Source: Actinomyces bowdenii (GTDB lineage Bacteria; Actinomycetota; Actinomycetes; Actinomycetales; Actinomycetaceae). From it: a stretch of DNA of 50,318 nucleotides. Of this stretch, positions 20,030 through 29,599 are shown one piece after another (the first letter of the stretch is position 1; each line of letters begins with the position of its first letter). The translations under genes and the position numbers were made by a program. Where the stretch lies: positions 1-50,318 of the forward strand of contig NZ_JAGFOU010000025.1 in NCBI RefSeq assembly GCF_017592395.1, given 5' to 3'. The notes beneath the pieces were generated by a model. It saw only the letters and a program-made list of their open reading frames with translations. It searched no databases and was not told where the DNA came from.

Positions 20030-21000
20030 ACCCGCTCGCCCTCCCCACGGCCCTGAGCCAGCAGGGGGCCATGACCACCGGCGAGGCCATCCTCTTCGGC
20101 GTCGTCGCCGTGGTGACCGTGGCCTGCGGCCTGGGCGTGCTCACCGCCAAGCGGGCCGTGAGCGCCGCCATCAACATGATCGGCATCATGATCGGCCTGG
20201 CCGTGCTCTACATCGCCTCCGAGGCCCCCTTCCTGGGCGTGACCCAGGTGGTGGTCTACACCGGCGCCGTCATGACCCTGGTGCTGTTCGTCATCATGCT
20301 CGTCGGCGTGGGCGGCGAGGAGCCCGTGGCCGGCACCACCTCCCCGCTCCAGAAGCCGCTCCTGGCCGCTCTGGGCCTGGGGCTGGTCGCCGTCCTGGTG
20401 GCCGTCGTCGTGCGCACGCCCCTGCCGGCGGCCGCCGGGCTCGACGGCGGGGCCCTGGCCGTGCCCCCCCGCATCGCCGAGGTGCTCTTCGGCCAGCACG
20501 TGGTCACCATGCAGCTGACCGCCCTGCTGCTGGTCACCGCCGCGGTGGGGGCCCTGGCCCTCACCCACCGCCAGCGCATCCGCGCCAAGCGCACCCAGGG
20601 CGAGGTTGCCCAGGACAAGATGCGCGCCTACGCCGCCACCGGCGCCCACCCGGGGCAGAAGCCCATGCCCGGCGTCTACGCCTCCACCAACTCCGCCGCC
20701 GCCCCGGCCCTGGATGCCGCGGGCAGGGTCGTGGAGGACTCCGTGCCCCGCGTCCTGCGCGCCCGGGGCCAGGAGCTGGGCCTGGCCGAGGCCTCCCCGG
20801 AGCGGGCCCCGGCCCCCGGCGGCGAGGCGGCCGGGCCCCGCACCCCCACTGGCGCGGGGCTCTCGGGGATGCCCTCCATGCCCGGCGCCCCCGCGCCCCG
20901 CGTGCACCAGCCCCGGGCCGCCCGGCCCGGGCCCAGCGCCGAGCCCGAGCAGGAGGCCCCCAGCGCCAGTGGGCCCACGAGCACCCAGGAGGACGCATGA
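20026..21000 (+). CDS. nuoJ: NADH-quinone oxidoreductase subunit J
   Basis: Membrane-arm subunit. Five membrane segments lie in the first 185 or so residues, including the conserved [19 protein letters not shown] and [13 protein letters not shown] helices. The total of 324 residues is long. The last 140 are a Pro/Ala/Gly-rich hydrophilic tail with no recognisable domain, presumably cytoplasmic. The stop overlaps the nuoK ATG (ATGA). Confidence 0.95.
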   Translation: MNPLALPTALSQQGAMTTGEAILFGVVAVVTVACGLGVLTAKRAVSAAINMIGIMIGLAVLYIASEAPFLGVTQVVVYTGAVMTLVLFVIMLVGVGGEEPVAGTTSPLQKPLLAALGLGLVAVLVAVVVRTPLPAAAGLDGGALAVPPRIAEVLFGQHVVTMQLTALLLVTAAVGALALTHRQRIRAKRTQGEVAQDKMRAYAATGAHPGQKPMPGVYASTNSAAAPALDAAGRVVEDSVPRVLRARGQELGLAEASPERAPAPGGEAAGPRTPTGAGLSGMPSMPGAPAPRVHQPRAARPGPSAEPEQEAPSASGPTSTQEDA

Positions 21001-21302
21001 CGCTCCCCGTGACCGCCTACATCATCCTGGCCCTGGTCCTGTTCACCCTGGGGGCCCTCACGGTCCTGCTGCGCCGCAACGCCATCATCGAGCTCATGGG
21101 GGTCGAGCTCATGCTCAACTCCGTCAACCTCGTCCTGGTGGTCTTCTCCCGCATCCACGGCAACCTCACCGGGCAGGTCTTCGCCTTCTTCGTCATGGTG
21201 GTCGCCGCCGCCGAGGTCGTGGTGGGGCTGAGCATCGTCGTGTCCATCTTCCGCACCCGCAGGTCCACGTCGGTCGACGACGTCAACCTGCTCAAGAACT
21301 GA
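20997..21302 (+). CDS. nuoK: NADH-quinone oxidoreductase subunit K
   Basis: Smallest antiporter-like membrane subunit, 101 residues with three membrane helices. The two membrane glutamates used in proton transfer are seen in [15 protein letters not shown] and in [15 protein letters not shown]. Length and layout are typical. It overlaps nuoJ by four bases and ends 10 bp before nuoL. Confidence 0.97.
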   Translation: MTLPVTAYIILALVLFTLGALTVLLRRNAIIELMGVELMLNSVNLVLVVFSRIHGNLTGQVFAFFVMVVAAAEVVVGLSIVVSIFRTRRSTSVDDVNLLKN

Positions 21303-21312
21303 GAGGGCCGAG

Positions 21313-23385
21313 GTGACCGTCATGACACTCATGACCGCCATGAGCACCGCGGCAGGCGCTCCCGCCCTGGCCGCCGGGGCGCTGCCCGCCGCCGAGGGCC
21401 CCGGCTCCGTCGTCGGGGCCGCCGCCCCCGCCAGCGGGCCGGCCGCCCTGGCCTGGCTCCTCATCGCCGCGCCCGCCGCCGGGGCCGCGATCCTCCTGCT
21501 GGCCGGGCGCCGCACCGACGCCTGGGGGCACTGGCTGGGCCTGGCCGCCTCCCTGGCCTCGGCCTGCCTGGGCGCGGGCATCCTCGCCCAGGTCCTGTCC
21601 CTGCCCGCCAGTGAGCGCGTCATGGAGGCGGACCTGTGGCGGTGGTTCTCCTCGGGGGGCCTCGCCGTGGACGTCGGGCTGCGCCTGGACCCGCTGTCCC
21701 TGACCTTCGTGGTGCTGGTGACCTTCGTCGGCTTCCTCATCCACCTGTACTCGGTGGCCTACATGAGCCACGACCGCGACCGGCGCCGCTTCTTCGCCTA
21801 CCTCAACCTCTTCGTGGCCGCCATGCTCACCCTGGTCCTGGGCGACAGCTACCTCGTGCTCTTCGTCGGCTGGGAGGGCGTGGGCCTGGCCTCCTACCTG
21901 CTCATCGGCTTCTGGAACACCGCCGAGGCCGACGCCCCCCGGGCCGAGCGCGAGAAGTCCCTGGAGAACGCCACCGCCGCCAAGAAGGCCTTCCTCATGA
22001 ACCGCGTGGGGGACATGGGCCTGCTGGCCGCCATGATGGCCATGGTCGCCCAGACCGGCTCGGTGGCCTTCGACGCCGTCCTGCCCGCGGCCGCCTCCGG
22101 CCGGGTGAGCACCGGCTGGCTGACCTTCATCGGCCTGGCGCTGCTGGTGGCCGCCTGCGGCAAGTCCGCCCAGTTCCCCCTCCAGGCCTGGCTGGGCGAC
22201 GCCATGGCCGGCCCCACCCCGGTCTCCGCCCTCATCCACGCCGCCACCATGGTCACCGCCGGTGTCTACCTCATGGTGCGCTCCGGCGCGATCCTCGAGG
22301 GCGCCCCCGTCGCCGCGCTGGCCGTGGCCGTCATCGGGGCCATCACCCTGCTGCTGGGGGCCGTCATCGGATGCGCCAAGGACGACATGAAGAAGGTCCT
22401 GGCCGCCTCCACCATGAGCCAGATCGGCTACATGATGCTCGGCGCGGGCCTGGGCCCCATCGGCTACGCCTTCGCCATCTTCCACCTGCTCACCCACGGC
22501 TTCTTCAAGGCCCAGCTCTTCCTGGGGGCCGGCAGCGTCATGCACGCCATGGGCGACCAGGTGGACATGCGCCGCTTCGGCGCCCTGCGCACCGCCATGA
22601 CGATCACCTGGATCACCATGGGCATCGGCTGGCTGGCCATCCTGGGCGTCCCGCCCCTGTCCGGCTTCTGGTCCAAGGACAAGATCATCGAGGCCGCCTT
22701 CATCGGGCACGGGGCCCAGCCCTGGATCCTTGGGACCGTGGCGCTCCTGGGCGCGGGGCTGACCTCCTTCTACATGTCCCGCCTGTTCTTCATGATCTTC
22801 CACGGCACCGCGCGCTGGACCACGCAGGACGACCCCCAGGGCGAGGCCCACCCCCACGAGTCCAGCCCCCTCATGACCGCCCCGCTCATCATCCTGTCGG
22901 TCTTCTCCCTGGGCCTGGGCGGCCTGCTCAGCGCCGGGGACGCCTTCGCCACCTGGCTGGAGCCGGTCACCGGGCACGTCGACCACGCCCACCACGTCCC
23001 GGTGCTGCCCGTGCCCGTCATCATGGGCGCCACCCTGGCCCTCGTGGTCGTGGGCGCGGCCGCCGCCTGGCTGCTCTACGCCCGCCGCCCCGTGCCCACC
23101 ACGCCCCCGCCCGCCGGCGCCCTGGTGGAGGCCGCGCGGCGCGACATGCACCAGGACGCCGTCAACGAGGCCCTGGCCATGCGCCCCGGGCAGGCCCTGG
23201 TGGCCCTCACCCGGGCCACCGAGAGCCACGTCGTCGACGGCGCCGTGGAGGGAGTGGCCATCGGGACCGCCGCCGCGGGGCGCCTCGTGCGGCGCACCGA
23301 GTCGGGCTACGTGCGCTCCTACGCCGGCTACATGCTGGCGGGCACCGTCCTGGCGCTCATCGCCGTTGTGGCCAGCAGGTTCTGA
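21313..23385 (+). CDS. nuoL: NADH-quinone oxidoreductase subunit L
   Basis: Largest proton-pumping antiporter-like subunit at the end of the membrane arm. It has 690 residues and about 16 membrane segments. Seen: the family's LFVGWEGVGLASYLLIGFW, KSAQFPLQAWLGDAMAGPTPVSALIHAATMV-type region (22165-22260), and LTHGFFKAQLFLGAGSVMH. The GTG at 21313 is chosen because GAGAGGG ends five bases upstream. The in-frame ATG at 21322 is a possible alternative. Confidence 0.96.
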   Translation: MTVMTLMTAMSTAAGAPALAAGALPAAEGPGSVVGAAAPASGPAALAWLLIAAPAAGAAILLLAGRRTDAWGHWLGLAASLASACLGAGILAQVLSLPASERVMEADLWRWFSSGGLAVDVGLRLDPLSLTFVVLVTFVGFLIHLYSVAYMSHDRDRRRFFAYLNLFVAAMLTLVLGDSYLVLFVGWEGVGLASYLLIGFWNTAEADAPRAEREKSLENATAAKKAFLMNRVGDMGLLAAMMAMVAQTGSVAFDAVLPAAASGRVSTGWLTFIGLALLVAACGKSAQFPLQAWLGDAMAGPTPVSALIHAATMVTAGVYLMVRSGAILEGAPVAALAVAVIGAITLLLGAVIGCAKDDMKKVLAASTMSQIGYMMLGAGLGPIGYAFAIFHLLTHGFFKAQLFLGAGSVMHAMGDQVDMRRFGALRTAMTITWITMGIGWLAILGVPPLSGFWSKDKIIEAAFIGHGAQPWILGTVALLGAGLTSFYMSRLFFMIFHGTARWTTQDDPQGEAHPHESSPLMTAPLIILSVFSLGLGGLLSAGDAFATWLEPVTGHVDHAHHVPVLPVPVIMGATLALVVVGAAAAWLLYARRPVPTTPPPAGALVEAARRDMHQDAVNEALAMRPGQALVALTRATESHVVDGAVEGVAIGTAAAGRLVRRTESGYVRSYAGYMLAGTVLALIAVVASRF

Positions 23386-23398
23386 GAGGACACGACAC

Positions 23399-24946
23399 AT
23401 GCAGACCATCTCCGCACCGCTGCCGATCCTGACCATCATGGCCCTCGTCCCCCTGGCCGGGGCCCTGGTGCTGTGGGCGCTCCCGCCGCTGCGCGCCCGG
23501 GCCCGCGCCCTGGGCCTGGCCGTGTCCGCCGCCACCCTGGGGCTGGGCCTGTGGGCCGCCGCCCACTTCGATACCGCCCAGGCCTCCACCGTCCAGCTGG
23601 CCGAGCAGCGGCCCTGGATCCCGGCCTTCGGCATCCACTGGGCGCTGGGCGTGGACGCCCTGGGCCTGGCCATGCTGCTGCTGGCCGCCTTCCTGGTGCC
23701 CCTCGTCCTGCTGGCCTCCTGGCAGGAGGTGCCCGATGAGCGCCAGCGCGAGTTCACCGCGCTGGTCCTGGCCCTGGAGGCCTTCATCGTGGTCATCTTC
23801 GCCGCCCGGGACGTCTTCCTGTTCTACATCTGCTTCGAGGCCATGCTCGTGCCCGTCTACCTCCTCATCGGGCGCTTCGGGGGGCCCCAGCGCCGGCGCG
23901 CCGCCACGAAGTTCCTCCTGTACTCCCTGGCGGGCGGGCTCATCATGCTCATCGGCGTGGTCTGCCTGCCCCTGTACGGGCCCGCCGACCACCACTCCTT
24001 CCTCATCGCGGACCTGGCCGGGCGGATCCAGGCCCCCACCGGGGTCTCCCGCTGGCTCTTCGCCAGCTTCTTCCTGGCCTTCGCCATCAAGGCCCCCATG
24101 GTGCCGGTGCACACCTGGCTGCCCGACACCGCCGAGCAGGCCACCCCCGGCACCTCCGTGCTGCTCATCGGCGTGCTGGACAAGATCGGCACCTACGGCA
24201 TGATCGCGCTGGTCCTGCCCCTGTTCCCCGAGGCCTCGGCCTGGGCGGCCCCGGTCATCATCGTCCTGGCGGCCGCGTCCATCATCTACGGGGGCCTGGC
24301 CGCCATCGCCCAGGACAACCTCTACCGGCTCATCTCCTACACCTCGGTCAGCCACTTCGGCTTCATGGTGCTGGGCATCTTCATCGGCAGCCAGGTGGCC
24401 GCCAACGGCGCCATGGTCTACATGGTGGCCCATGGCCTGTCCATCGCCGGCCTCTACCTGGTGGCCGGCTTCCTGGCCCGGCGCACCGGGACGGTGAGCA
24501 TCAAGGAGCTCGGCGGCCTGGCCCGGGTCATGCCCGTGGCCGCCGGGACCTTCCTGGTGTGCGCCCTGGCCTCCATCGCCCTGCCGGGACTGTCCGGCTT
24601 CGTCCCGGAGTGGATGGTGCTCACCGGCACCTTCTCCCGCTCACTGGTGCTGGGCCTGGTGGCCCTCATCGGCGTCGTGCTCGCCGCCGTCTACATGATG
24701 CTGCCCTATCAGCGGGTCTTCACCGGGGCGCCCGCGAAGGAGCGCACCGGCGCCACCGATCTGGGGGCCCGCGAGAAGCTCGTCCTGGTGCCCCTCATCG
24801 CAGCCATGCTGGTCATGGGCCTGGCGCCGGCCCCGCTGACCGACGCCCTCGACGGCCTCGCCGAGCAGGTCTCCACCACCGTCAGCCGCGCCCCCCAGGG
24901 CGCCGCCGCCGCTGGAGCCCCCGTCACGGAAGGGATCCTCAAGTGA
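23399..24946 (+). CDS. nuoM: NADH-quinone oxidoreductase subunit M
   Basis: Proton-pumping antiporter-like membrane subunit of 515 residues with about 14 helices. Signatures seen are FYICFEAMLVPVYLLIGRFG (the membrane glutamate), AFAIKAPMVPVHTWLPD and YTSVSHFGFMVLGI. The ATG at 23399 is preceded by GAGAGGA. Its stop overlaps the GTG of nuoN. Confidence 0.96.
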   Translation: MQTISAPLPILTIMALVPLAGALVLWALPPLRARARALGLAVSAATLGLGLWAAAHFDTAQASTVQLAEQRPWIPAFGIHWALGVDALGLAMLLLAAFLVPLVLLASWQEVPDERQREFTALVLALEAFIVVIFAARDVFLFYICFEAMLVPVYLLIGRFGGPQRRRAATKFLLYSLAGGLIMLIGVVCLPLYGPADHHSFLIADLAGRIQAPTGVSRWLFASFFLAFAIKAPMVPVHTWLPDTAEQATPGTSVLLIGVLDKIGTYGMIALVLPLFPEASAWAAPVIIVLAAASIIYGGLAAIAQDNLYRLISYTSVSHFGFMVLGIFIGSQVAANGAMVYMVAHGLSIAGLYLVAGFLARRTGTVSIKELGGLARVMPVAAGTFLVCALASIALPGLSGFVPEWMVLTGTFSRSLVLGLVALIGVVLAAVYMMLPYQRVFTGAPAKERTGATDLGAREKLVLVPLIAAMLVMGLAPAPLTDALDGLAEQVSTTVSRAPQGAAAAGAPVTEGILK

Positions 24947-26514
24947 GCTTCACCGCGCCGATCATCAATTGGGCAGCCCTGGCCCCGGCCCTCCTCGTCC
25001 TGGGCGGGGGCGTGCTGGGCGTGCTCGTGGAGGCCTTCGCCCCCCGCGCCTCGCGCCACACCGCCCAGGTGGTCCTGGGCCTGGCCTCCATCCTGGCGGC
25101 AGGCGTGGCCCTGGCCCAGCGCTGGGAGGTCGTGCCCGCCGGCGGGTGGGCGCCCATGACCCAGGGCCTCAACGAGGACCCCTTCGCCGTGGCCACCCAG
25201 GGCGTGCTGCTCCTCATCGGGTTCCTGGCCCTGCTGGTCATGGCCGACCGCACCTCCCTGGGCGACGGCGCCTTCGCCGCCCAGGCCGCCGACCGGCCCG
25301 GCAGCGCCGAGGAGGCCGAGTCCCTCCACGCCGGGTGGACCACCACCGAGGTCTTCCCCCTGGCGCTGCTGTCCCTGGGCGGCATGATGCTCTTCGGTGC
25401 GGCCAGCGACCTCATCACCCTGTTCGTCGTCCTCGAGCTGGTCTCCCTGCCCCTGTACATCATGGCCGCCACCGCGCGCCACCGCCGCCTGCTCAGCCAG
25501 GAGGCGGCCGTGAAGTACTTCGTCCTGGGCGCCTTCGCCTCGGCCCTCATGCTCATGGGCGCGGCCCTCCTCTACGGCCTGAGCGGCGCGGTGGACTATG
25601 CCACGATCGGCCAGGCCCTGACCGCGGGCGCTCAGCCGGGCGCCGACTACCTGGCCCTGTGCGCGGTGGCCATGGTGACCATCGGGCTGCTGTTCAAGAT
25701 CGCCGCCGTGCCCTTCCACGCCTGGAGCCCGGATGTCTACCAGGGCGCCCCCACGCCGGTGACCGGCTTCATGGCCGCCGGGGTCAAGGCGGCCGCCTTC
25801 TTCGCCCTGGTGCGCTTCCACTACGTCCTGGCCGGGCTGCTGGGCTGGGACCTGGCCCCCTTCCTGTGGACCGTGGCCATCGCCACCATGGTGGTGGGCA
25901 CCGTGGTGGGCCTGGTCCAGCACGACGTCAAGCGCATGCTCGCCTACTCCGCCATCGCCCACGCGGGCTTCATGCTCATCGGCATCATCGCCTACAACTC
26001 GGCGGCCATCTCCGCCCTGGTGCTCTACGCCCTGACCTACGGGGTGGCCACCGTGGGGGCCTTCGGCCTCATCAGCCTGGTGCGCTCCAGCCAGGGGGGC
26101 GCCGTCGGCGGGGAGCGCAGCGACCTGGAGGCTTTCAAGGGCCTGGCGCGGCGCAGCCCCTGGGCGGCGGGCGCGATGACGGTCTTCCTGCTGTCCTTCG
26201 CGGGCATCCCCCTGACGGCGGGATTCACCGCCAAGTTCCAGCTCTTCGTGGCCGGCGCCCAGGGCGGGGCCGCCTGGCTGGTGATCCTGGCGGTGCTGTG
26301 CTCGGCGGCCACGGCCTTCTTCTACATGCGCCTCATCGTGCTCATGCACTTCCACGAGCCCGAGGAGGAGGTCGGAGGGGCCACCGCGGTGGTCGCCAGC
26401 CGCGGCCTCATCACGGTGGCGGTCGCGGTGGCGGTGGCGGCCACGATCGCGCTGGGCGTGCTGCCGCAGGCGGTCATCGAGCTGCTCGCCCGGGCCGCTA
26501 TGCTCCTGCCGTGA
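24943..26514 (+). CDS. nuoN: NADH-quinone oxidoreductase subunit N
   Basis: Third proton-pumping antiporter-like subunit, 523 residues, about 14 helices. Seen: FVVLELVSLPLYIMAATAR, LFKIAAVPFHAWSPDVYQGAPTPVT-type region (25690-25770), and KRMLAYSAIAHAGFMLIG. A roughly 30-residue hydrophilic loop after residue 105 (AQAADRPGSAEEAE) is not part of the core. It starts with GTG overlapping the nuoM stop, and its own stop overlaps the GTG of the polyprenyl synthase. Confidence 0.95.
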   Translation: MSFTAPIINWAALAPALLVLGGGVLGVLVEAFAPRASRHTAQVVLGLASILAAGVALAQRWEVVPAGGWAPMTQGLNEDPFAVATQGVLLLIGFLALLVMADRTSLGDGAFAAQAADRPGSAEEAESLHAGWTTTEVFPLALLSLGGMMLFGAASDLITLFVVLELVSLPLYIMAATARHRRLLSQEAAVKYFVLGAFASALMLMGAALLYGLSGAVDYATIGQALTAGAQPGADYLALCAVAMVTIGLLFKIAAVPFHAWSPDVYQGAPTPVTGFMAAGVKAAAFFALVRFHYVLAGLLGWDLAPFLWTVAIATMVVGTVVGLVQHDVKRMLAYSAIAHAGFMLIGIIAYNSAAISALVLYALTYGVATVGAFGLISLVRSSQGGAVGGERSDLEAFKGLARRSPWAAGAMTVFLLSFAGIPLTAGFTAKFQLFVAGAQGGAAWLVILAVLCSAATAFFYMRLIVLMHFHEPEEEVGGATAVVASRGLITVAVAVAVAATIALGVLPQAVIELLARAAMLLP

Positions 26515-27617
26515 TCGGATCCCTGTCGTTGAGCAACCCGCAGCTCGAGAGCCGCATCTCGGGCGCCCTCGAGGCCGTCGAGGCGCGTCTGCTGGATGTG
26601 GTCACGCGCGCCGATGAGACGATCAACCCGCCCACCTCGCATCTGGCCAAGGCCGGCGGCAAGCGGCTGCGCCCGACGCTGGCGCTCCTGACCGCCCAGC
26701 TGGGCGACCCCGCCCTGGCCACGGGGGAGGGGGTGCGCGACGCCTGCGTGGCCGTCGAGCTCACCCACATCGCCACCCTCTACCACGACGACGTCATGGA
26801 TGAGGCGCCGCTGCGCCGGGGCGCCCCCAGCGCCCACGCCGTGTGGGGCAACTCCGCGGCGATCCTCACCGGGGATGTGCTGGTGGCCCGCGCCTCCCAG
26901 CTGGTGGCGGCCCTGGGGCCCGAGGCGGTCCTGGCGCAGGCCACGACCTTCGAGCGCCTGTGCATGGGCCAGCTCCACGAGACCCTGCCGCGCCCCGCGG
27001 GCACCGACCCGGTGGCGCACTACATCCAGGTCCTGGCCGATAAGACCGGCTCGCTCATCGCGGTGGCGGCCCGCTACGGGGCCATGCTCACCGGTGCGGG
27101 GCGGGGCGTGGAGAGGATCGTGGAGGACTTCGCCGAGCGGATCGGGGTGGCCTTCCAGCTGGCCGACGACGTCATCGACCTGGCGGGGGACAGCGCCACC
27201 ACCGGCAAGACCCCGGGCACGGACCTGCGCGAGGGTGTGGACACCATGCCGGTGCTGCTGCTGCGCCAGGCCCTGGCCGCGGGCGAGCTCGACGCCGCCG
27301 GGCAGTCGATCCTCTCGGCACTGTCCTCCTCCGACCTGCGCGATGATGATGCCCTGGCCCAGGTGGTGGCCCAGCTGCGCGAGCACCCGGTGCTGGCCCG
27401 CACCCGCGAGATGGCGGCCGACTGGGCCCGCCAGGCCATCGCCGCCCTCGACGGGTTGGAGGAGGCCGTGCTGGAGGGCACCCGCGAGCGCCTGGCCGCG
27501 CAGGGTGCGCACGGTCCTGAGGCCGAGGCCGCCGTGGCCGAGGCCCGGGAGCGCACCGCCGAAGTGCGCGCGGGCATGGAGGACTTCGCCCACCTCCTGG
27601 TGGACCGCGCCGCCTGA
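26511..27617 (+). CDS. Polyprenyl diphosphate synthase (probable menaquinone side-chain synthase)
   Basis: Trans-isoprenyl diphosphate synthase that elongates the prenyl tail, here probably for menaquinone. It has 368 residues from a GTG overlapping the nuoN stop. Seen: GGKRLRPTL, the first Asp-rich motif D93-D94-V-M-D97 with the following RRG, GQLHE, and the second Asp-rich motif D219-D220-V-I-D223. It lacks a bulky pair immediately before the first motif (YH), which fits a long-chain product, but the exact chain length cannot be read from sequence. It is the last gene of the operon; a repeat element begins 17 bp after its stop. Confidence 0.92.
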   Translation: MIGSLSLSNPQLESRISGALEAVEARLLDVVTRADETINPPTSHLAKAGGKRLRPTLALLTAQLGDPALATGEGVRDACVAVELTHIATLYHDDVMDEAPLRRGAPSAHAVWGNSAAILTGDVLVARASQLVAALGPEAVLAQATTFERLCMGQLHETLPRPAGTDPVAHYIQVLADKTGSLIAVAARYGAMLTGAGRGVERIVEDFAERIGVAFQLADDVIDLAGDSATTGKTPGTDLREGVDTMPVLLLRQALAAGELDAAGQSILSALSSSDLRDDDALAQVVAQLREHPVLARTREMAADWARQAIAALDGLEEAVLEGTRERLAAQGAHGPEAEAAVAEARERTAEVRAGMEDFAHLLVDRAA

Positions 27618-27634
27618 GCCGCCCCGGCCCTCGC

Positions 27635-27831
27635 TGCACATCTTCGGGCCCGGATCTGCCTGCCGGCCCTGACTTTTCCGCAGGATTCTGTCAGCCATGG
27701 AGGTCGGGCGGGGTTGAAGATGTGCAGCGGGGGAGGTGCTGCACATCTTCAGGCCCGGCGGGCCGGCCCCGGGACGGGAGAACCGCGGAATCATGCGGAT
27801 CAACCGGGTGGTCGATTGTTGAAGATGTGCA
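27635..27831 (-). repeat. 197-bp composite structured repeat, copy 2 (inverted)
   Basis: Same architecture and same length as 7614-7810 but in the opposite orientation. Units are 27635-27726 and 27740-27831, both exactly 92 bp, separated by 13 bp. Ends are TGCACATCTTC(A) and TGAAGATGTGCA. The left unit has the core CTTTTCCGCAGGATTCTG (27673-27690). The right unit has GGAATCATGCGGATC (27788-27802), the complement of the left-unit core of copy 1. The inner ends form a 14-bp perfect hairpin with a 9-base loop (27715-27751). It begins 17 bp after the polyprenyl synthase stop, so it may help end the nuo operon transcript. Most of the sequence between the conserved motifs differs from copy 1. Confidence 0.85.
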
Positions 27832-27959
27832 ACACCGCTGGGGTGATGGCGAGGCTCTCGGCGGCGGCCCCGATGCGGGCCCGTGCCGGCGGCCAGGGCG
27901 CGCCCACTGGAGGCCCCAGGTGCGCCGGCAGAGCCCGTCAGAGCAGCCGGAGTCCCAGA

Positions 27960-28022
27960 ATGCGAGTCCGGGGTGCAGAATGCGATGGCACCGCAGTCGC
28001 ATTCTGCACCCCGGACTCGCAT
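27960..28022. terminator. Perfect 26-bp hairpin between convergent genes
   Basis: Perfect inverted repeat: arms 27960-27985 and 27997-28022, loop TGGCACCGCAG. The left arm contains AATGCGA twice. It lies between the 3' ends of the plus-strand nuo operon and the minus-strand AztD-like gene, so a bidirectional terminator is plausible although no T-run follows. Degraded relatives of one arm occur at 7844-7860 and about 8033-8060, so it may instead be a member of a dispersed hairpin family. Confidence 0.6.
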
Positions 28023-28096
28023 AGTGCGGACCGAGTGAGCAGGGCCGGCGGCTCGCGGCCGGCCCTGCGCGGTACCCGCCGCTGAGCGCTAGCCGC

Positions 28097-29419
28097 TCAG
28101 TGCTGGTGGGTGTGCTTGGCGAAGGCCACCTCGTTGGGGGCCACACCGACCTCGGCCTTCGTGACCTCCCCGCTGGTGAGATCCACCTTGTGGACGGTCT
28201 TGGTGGCCGGCTCGGTCACCCAGGCCGTGTCCCCCTCGATCTGCAGCGCCGGGTGGGCCTCCTGCCACTTCTCCGGGGCGCTCCAGGCGCCGATGACCGG
28301 GATCGAGTCCGTCACGGACCGGCTCGACACATCCACCTTGTGCAGGGCGCCGTCGGTGCCCAGAACCCAGGCGTTGTCCTGGCCGTCACGGCGCACCCCG
28401 CGCCAGGTGTACTCCACGCCCTGGGGCAGGTCGATCACCTCGAAGGAGGCGGACTGGGAGTCCAGGATGCCCAGGCGGCTCAGGGACAGCTTCTCGGAGT
28501 CGGGGTCCTCCTTGTAGTCGGTGACCGCCACCGGGCTGGAATCGGTGACGTAGGCATTGCCCACGCGCCCCCCGCCGGCATCCGGGCTCGCGATCTTGGT
28601 GAAGGCGCCGTCCTTGTACAGCAGCACGCCGTCCTCGCAGCCGAGCACGACCGCCTCGCCCTTGAGGGCGCCCTCGCCGTGCACCCCGGGGCACTCCTCG
28701 CTGCGGGCCGTCTCCTTGCCCGAGGCGTCCTGGGCCAGCGCCCCCACCCGGGTCTCCTCGTCACCCAGGGTGCGCAGCACCGTGCCATCGGAGAGTCTGA
28801 TGGCCACCCCGTGGTGGGCCTTGTCGGAGGCGATCTCCTCCGAGGCCGGCAGGGAGGCGACGGTCTCGGCGGCCGAGTGGCCCAGGGAATCGGTCTTGAC
28901 CACGGTGATCTTCCCGGTGCCGTCGTCGAACAGCACCGTCCAGTCCCCGTGGGGCGTGACATGGCCGGCCTTGGTGGCGGGGAAGACCAGGTCGGTCAGC
29001 GCCGCCTCGCCGCCGCCGGCCCCCGTGCTCAGCACCTGGAAGCCCGCCTCGGTGGTCACCAGCACGTGCTCGTTGTCGCCGAAGGCGTTGAGGCGCAGGA
29101 ACCCCTCCAGGGGGAAGTCGGCGACCTCCTCCAGGCTGGAGGCGTCCAGGACCTTCACCCCGCCGTCGTAGGCGAGGACGAAGCGGTCGGAGCCGTGGCC
29201 CTCCCCGCTGTGGTCGTCGTGATCATGCGCCGGGGCGCTGGAGGCCGCCCCCGTGGCGGCCCGGGTGGCCGCCTGCGAGGCACCGTCCCCGGCGTGGGGG
29301 GCGCTCGACCCGCAGGCCCCCAGGGCCAGGGCGCCGCTGCAGGCCATGGCCAGGAGGGCCGCCGCCCGTGAGCGGGATCGGCGTGCCGCTGCGGCAGGCC
29401 TGAGTGGGGTGATCGTCAT
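28097..29419 (-). CDS. His-rich lipoprotein resembling zinc metallochaperone AztD
   Basis: Secreted lipoprotein of 440 residues: a basic N-terminus, a hydrophobic stretch and the lipobox LALGAC (Cys about 35). A His/Asp-rich segment DHDDHSGEGHG (about residues 66-76) follows. The rest has repeated short beta-strand patterns (VKVLDASSLEE, FQVLSTG, AWVTEPATKTVHKVDLTSGE) like a seven-bladed propeller, and it ends in HTHQH. This matches AztD, which hands zinc to the AztC binding protein of the AztABC importer. No importer genes are adjacent. Ribosome binding site AAAGGAA precedes the ATG. It lies 180 bp downstream of a paralogue on the same strand. A generic YncE-like propeller protein is the alternative. 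Confidence 0.65.
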   Translation of the reverse strand: MTITPLRPAAAARRSRSRAAALLAMACSGALALGACGSSAPHAGDGASQAATRAATGAASSAPAHDHDDHSGEGHGSDRFVLAYDGGVKVLDASSLEEVADFPLEGFLRLNAFGDNEHVLVTTEAGFQVLSTGAGGGEAALTDLVFPATKAGHVTPHGDWTVLFDDGTGKITVVKTDSLGHSAAETVASLPASEEIASDKAHHGVAIRLSDGTVLRTLGDEETRVGALAQDASGKETARSEECPGVHGEGALKGEAVVLGCEDGVLLYKDGAFTKIASPDAGGGRVGNAYVTDSSPVAVTDYKEDPDSEKLSLSRLGILDSQSASFEVIDLPQGVEYTWRGVRRDGQDNAWVLGTDGALHKVDVSSRSVTDSIPVIGAWSAPEKWQEAHPALQIEGDTAWVTEPATKTVHKVDLTSGEVTKAEVGVAPNEVAFAKHTHQH

Positions 29420-29599
29420 GAGTGTTCCTTTCTCTGTGCATCGTGTCCGCCGCCCTGGGGCGCTGGGACCGGTGGCCGGTGCGCGGCGCCCGACGGCGGA
29501 GCGCGGGTCAGTCTTGGGGGGAGCGGAGCCGCCGGCCAGGGGCTGGACTGGCGGGAGGCGGTGGACGGCGTGGGCGTGCGAGGGCCGTGGCGGCCGGTG

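Noticed and set aside
26322-28022. Long minus-strand frame covering the polyprenyl synthase and repeat copy 2
   Set aside because: It is antisense to a gene with both Asp-rich motifs and runs through repeat hairpins.
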